A DNA stretch of 64,000 nt, from contig NZ_GL622200.1 of NCBI RefSeq assembly GCF_000185305.1, positions 1,093,564 through 1,157,563 of the forward strand, read 5' to 3'. This stretch comes from Aggregatibacter segnis ATCC 33393. GTDB taxonomy: Bacteria > Pseudomonadota > Gammaproteobacteria > Enterobacterales > Pasteurellaceae. Of this stretch, positions 61,862 to 64,000 are shown piece after piece; the first letter of the stretch is position 1; each line of letters opens with the position of its first letter. Position numbers and translations under genes: made by a program. The notes below the pieces were generated by a model. That model did no database searches. It was not told the origin of the DNA and was given only the letters and a program-made list of their open reading frames with translations.

Positions 61862-62472
61862 TATGCCTTATCCTCTTTCGCTAAAAGTGCGGTCAGATTT
61901 TCTTGCGTTTTTTGTGTCGCACGATTCAAAATATTCAAATAACCTGATTCATTTAATAAATGTATATCGCCAAAAATATCATGCTGAATATCCGTAATAC
62001 CGCAGAAATTAAATAAACCATCAACCAAACAGGTTTGCAAAGCTTTATCAAAATTCAGACTTTGGTAACGCTCAAGATTATTTCCCATGGTGATAAAATG
62101 TTGCATTTTTTTATCGCTCAATAAACCTACCGAACAACCATTTTCAGTTTGATAGGCAAAGCCATAACTCAACACCCGATCCAAATAGCCTTTCAAAATT
62201 GCCGGAAATCCCATCCACCAAAGAGGATAGACCAACGTAATCAAATCAGCGGCTTTTATCAGATTTTGTTCAAATTTCACTTCTTCCGGTACAATGCCAG
62301 CTTGACAAGCACCTAATTCATCCCAAGACAAAATGGGATTAAAATTTAATGTGTAAAGATCTCGTACAATCGTTTCGACATTCATTTCATGAGATGCCTG
62401 AACAATACGTTCTACTAAAGCTCGATTAAAACTTTGTTGGTTAGGGTGAGCAAAAATAATTAAATGCTTCAT
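61861..62472 (-). CDS. Flavodoxin-like NAD(P)H quinone oxidoreductase
   Basis: Flavoprotein of the NQO1/KefF/MdaB fold that probably reduces quinones with NAD(P)H. The FMN loop is IIFAHPNQQSFNRAL, and VYPLWWMGFPAILKGYLDRVLSYGFAY is the family core. 203 aa, no signal peptide. It shares an operon with nfeD and qmcA, membrane-quality proteins, and a chaperone; no K+ efflux gene (kefC) is near, so KefF is not assigned. Confidence 0.83.
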   Translation of the reverse strand: MKHLIIFAHPNQQSFNRALVERIVQASHEMNVETIVRDLYTLNFNPILSWDELGACQAGIVPEEVKFEQNLIKAADLITLVYPLWWMGFPAILKGYLDRVLSYGFAYQTENGCSVGLLSDKKMQHFITMGNNLERYQSLNFDKALQTCLVDGLFNFCGITDIQHDIFGDIHLLNESGYLNILNRATQKTQENLTALLAKEDKA

Positions 62473-62480
62473 TAACGTCC

Positions 62481-62927
62481 TTAAATCTTATTAACTTTTA
62501 ATGTAATGCTATCCACAGCCGTTACTTCAACAATGTCATTCACCGCTAAATCACGTCCTTGTATTCGCCAAGTAGTATCGCCAAAAGCGCCTCTACCAAT
62601 ACCATTTTGACCAATTTCCAAAACTTTACCCTGCGCCCCTATCATTGCATGATCCCGTTGGTTAAGAACACTTTTTGATTGATCGATTTGATCTTTACCA
62701 TGTTGATAACGCCACCAGATAATACTGAAAATACTGGCAATAACGGCGTACATTACCGCAAGAAAAGAAAGAGGTAGCGTAGGAATCAATTTTGTCATGC
62801 CTGCGATTACAATGGCAGATAATCCCCACCATAAAAGAAAAACACCCGGCACTAAAATTTCAGCAATAAGCAAGACAAAACCAAGAATAAGCCAATGCCA
62901 AACACCCCAGTCTGTTAACCATTCCAT
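62481..62927 (-). CDS. NfeD-like membrane protein
   Basis: Three hydrophobic helices within the first about 75 residues followed by an OB-fold domain (about 90-148; GKVLEIGQNGIGRGAFGDTTWRIQGRDL). NfeD proteins pair with SPFH proteins such as QmcA, the gene 19 bases upstream. 148 aa, the short form (YbbK/YbbL type) without a protease domain. Confidence 0.88.
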   Translation of the reverse strand: MEWLTDWGVWHWLILGFVLLIAEILVPGVFLLWWGLSAIVIAGMTKLIPTLPLSFLAVMYAVIASIFSIIWWRYQHGKDQIDQSKSVLNQRDHAMIGAQGKVLEIGQNGIGRGAFGDTTWRIQGRDLAVNDIVEVTAVDSITLKVNKI

Positions 62928-62946
62928 ACCAACCTCTACTTTATGA

Positions 62947-63873
62947 TTAATTTGTTTTTTTATCGGATTTTAATAACTCAGAAATTCCTGCAATTGAACC
63001 GATTAAATTACCCGCTTCTAAAGGCATTAAAACAACCTTACTGTTATCCGAACCACCAATTTCTTTCAATGCTTCAGTATATTTTTGTGCGATAAAGTAA
63101 TTAATCGCTTTCGTATCACCATGAGCAATTGCGTCAGATACCATTTGCGTTGCTTTCGCTTCCGCTTCAGCTGCACGTTCACGGGCTTCAGCCTGTAAGA
63201 ATGCCTCTTGTCTTTCCCCTTCGGCTTTCAGAATGCGCGATTGTTTTTCCCCTTCTGCTCGTAAAATCTCAGCTTGACGCACCCCTTCTGCTTCCAAAAT
63301 ATCTGCACGTTTATTACGTTCAGCTTTCATTTGAGCATTCATAGCAGCAATCAATTCATGTGGGGGACGAACATCGCGAATTTCAATACGGGTGACCTTA
63401 ATTCCCCAAGGATTTGTCGCTTCATCCACAATAGACAGCAATCGGCTATTAATTGAATCACGTTGAGACAACATTTCATCCAATTCCATTGAACCTAATA
63501 CAGTTCGAATATTTGTCATAGTAAGGTTGATGATAGCTTGCTCTAAATGATTTACTTCATAAGCAGCATTACGTGCGTCAATAACTTGAACGAAACATAC
63601 CGCATCAATAGCTACGTTGGCGTTATCTTTTGAAATAACTTCTTGTGATGGAATATCTAAAACCTGTTCCATCATATTAATTTTACGACCTACACGATCA
63701 ACGAATGGAACAACAAAATTTAAACCAGGCATTAAAGTACGGGTATAACGACCAAAACGTTCAATAGTCCAGTTATAGCCTTGCGGGACAATCTTAAGCG
63801 TAGAATAAAGCACCACACCAACAAGCACGACAAAAATAATAGCGGCGATTGGTAATCCATCTAAAAAATACAT
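62947..63873 (-). CDS. qmcA: SPFH/stomatin-family membrane protein QmcA
   Basis: Inner-membrane SPFH protein forming large assemblies and interacting with FtsH-type proteolysis. One N-terminal helix (about 8-28), the SPFH domain (about 30-200) with [23 protein letters not shown], and a long coiled coil of [23 protein letters not shown] repeats before the tail. 308 aa. AAGGAG precedes the ATG. Head gene of the minus-strand operon qmcA-nfeD-flavodoxin-ycdY. The 127 bases beyond it to the window end hold only AT-rich probable promoter sequence. Confidence 0.92.
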   Translation of the reverse strand: MYFLDGLPIAAIIFVVLVGVVLYSTLKIVPQGYNWTIERFGRYTRTLMPGLNFVVPFVDRVGRKINMMEQVLDIPSQEVISKDNANVAIDAVCFVQVIDARNAAYEVNHLEQAIINLTMTNIRTVLGSMELDEMLSQRDSINSRLLSIVDEATNPWGIKVTRIEIRDVRPPHELIAAMNAQMKAERNKRADILEAEGVRQAEILRAEGEKQSRILKAEGERQEAFLQAEARERAAEAEAKATQMVSDAIAHGDTKAINYFIAQKYTEALKEIGGSDNSKVVLMPLEAGNLIGSIAGISELLKSDKKTN

Positions 63874-64000
63874 AATTTTCTCCTTAAAACATCAACAGTT
63901 ACCCTTTAAAGAATAACAATTAGCACAAAATTTGTATATAACAATTCAGGTATGTTCTATTGTCTGCAGTTATACTAGCTTCTTTCTATTTTCCAATGCA

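Overview
The window is a chromosomal segment of a Pasteurellaceae bacterium. The 9-mer AAGTGCGGT / ACCGCACTT, the Haemophilus-type DNA uptake signal (USS), recurs throughout in genes and, as inverted pairs, in terminators. The proteins are closest to Haemophilus/Aggregatibacter forms from memory (HtrB/LpxL, GcvB, a selenocysteine-containing SelD, rnf/rsx order). Base composition and the sucrose genes scrK-scrB lean towards Aggregatibacter (for example A. aphrophilus), but the genus is an inference. There is no prophage, IS element, CRISPR array or rRNA operon; most of the window is conserved core genome.

Layout. 1-7.7 kb (minus strand): pgi (cut by the window edge), alr, dnaB, a DAHP synthase with a TrpR operator, and lolC-lolD-lolE. 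7.9-11.6 kb: metH behind a near-consensus promoter. 11.7-13.0 kb: a two-gene AT-rich accessory insert (an unknown 119-aa protein and an Mrr-like nuclease). 13.2-17.4 kb: selD (its UGA codon hides the true start) and pntAB. 17.7-22.4 kb: sfsA, a Fur-box/promoter/terminator unit that looks like a small RNA gene, tyrS, scrK, scrB. 22.4-34.2 kb: uvrD, fdhD, the formate dehydrogenase-N operon fdnGHI (in-frame UGA), modABC and modE. 34.3-39.6 kb: yfbR, degS, nrdR-ribD, rlmM, gcvA. 39.7-42.9 kb: the GcvB sRNA, ilvE, mdh, argR. 42.9-51.7 kb: yfcH, rsxABCDGE, nth and a sodium symporter. 51.7-58.7 kb: uup, dgt, lrgAB-like genes, tRNA-Leu(CAA), a nuclease, csdA-csdE. 58.8-64 kb: hldE, lpxL/htrB, and a minus-strand operon qmcA-nfeD-flavodoxin-ycdY.

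How the genes fit together. An anaerobic formate respiration module dominates the middle: FdnG needs selenocysteine (SelD), molybdenum (ModABC, ModE), sulfuration of its cofactor (FdhD) and iron-sulfur clusters. Upstream of tyrS lies a probable Fur-controlled sRNA whose C-rich terminator loop is complementary to the G-rich ribosome binding site of fdnG, which would connect iron status to this module. A second sRNA, GcvB, sits divergently from its activator gene gcvA and just before ilvE, as in enteric bacteria.

The most interesting points are the Fur sRNA and its predicted fdnG target, the selenoprotein SelD, the accessory nuclease pair, and a 144-bp USS-bearing tandem repeat in rsxC whose core also appears at the start of rsxE.
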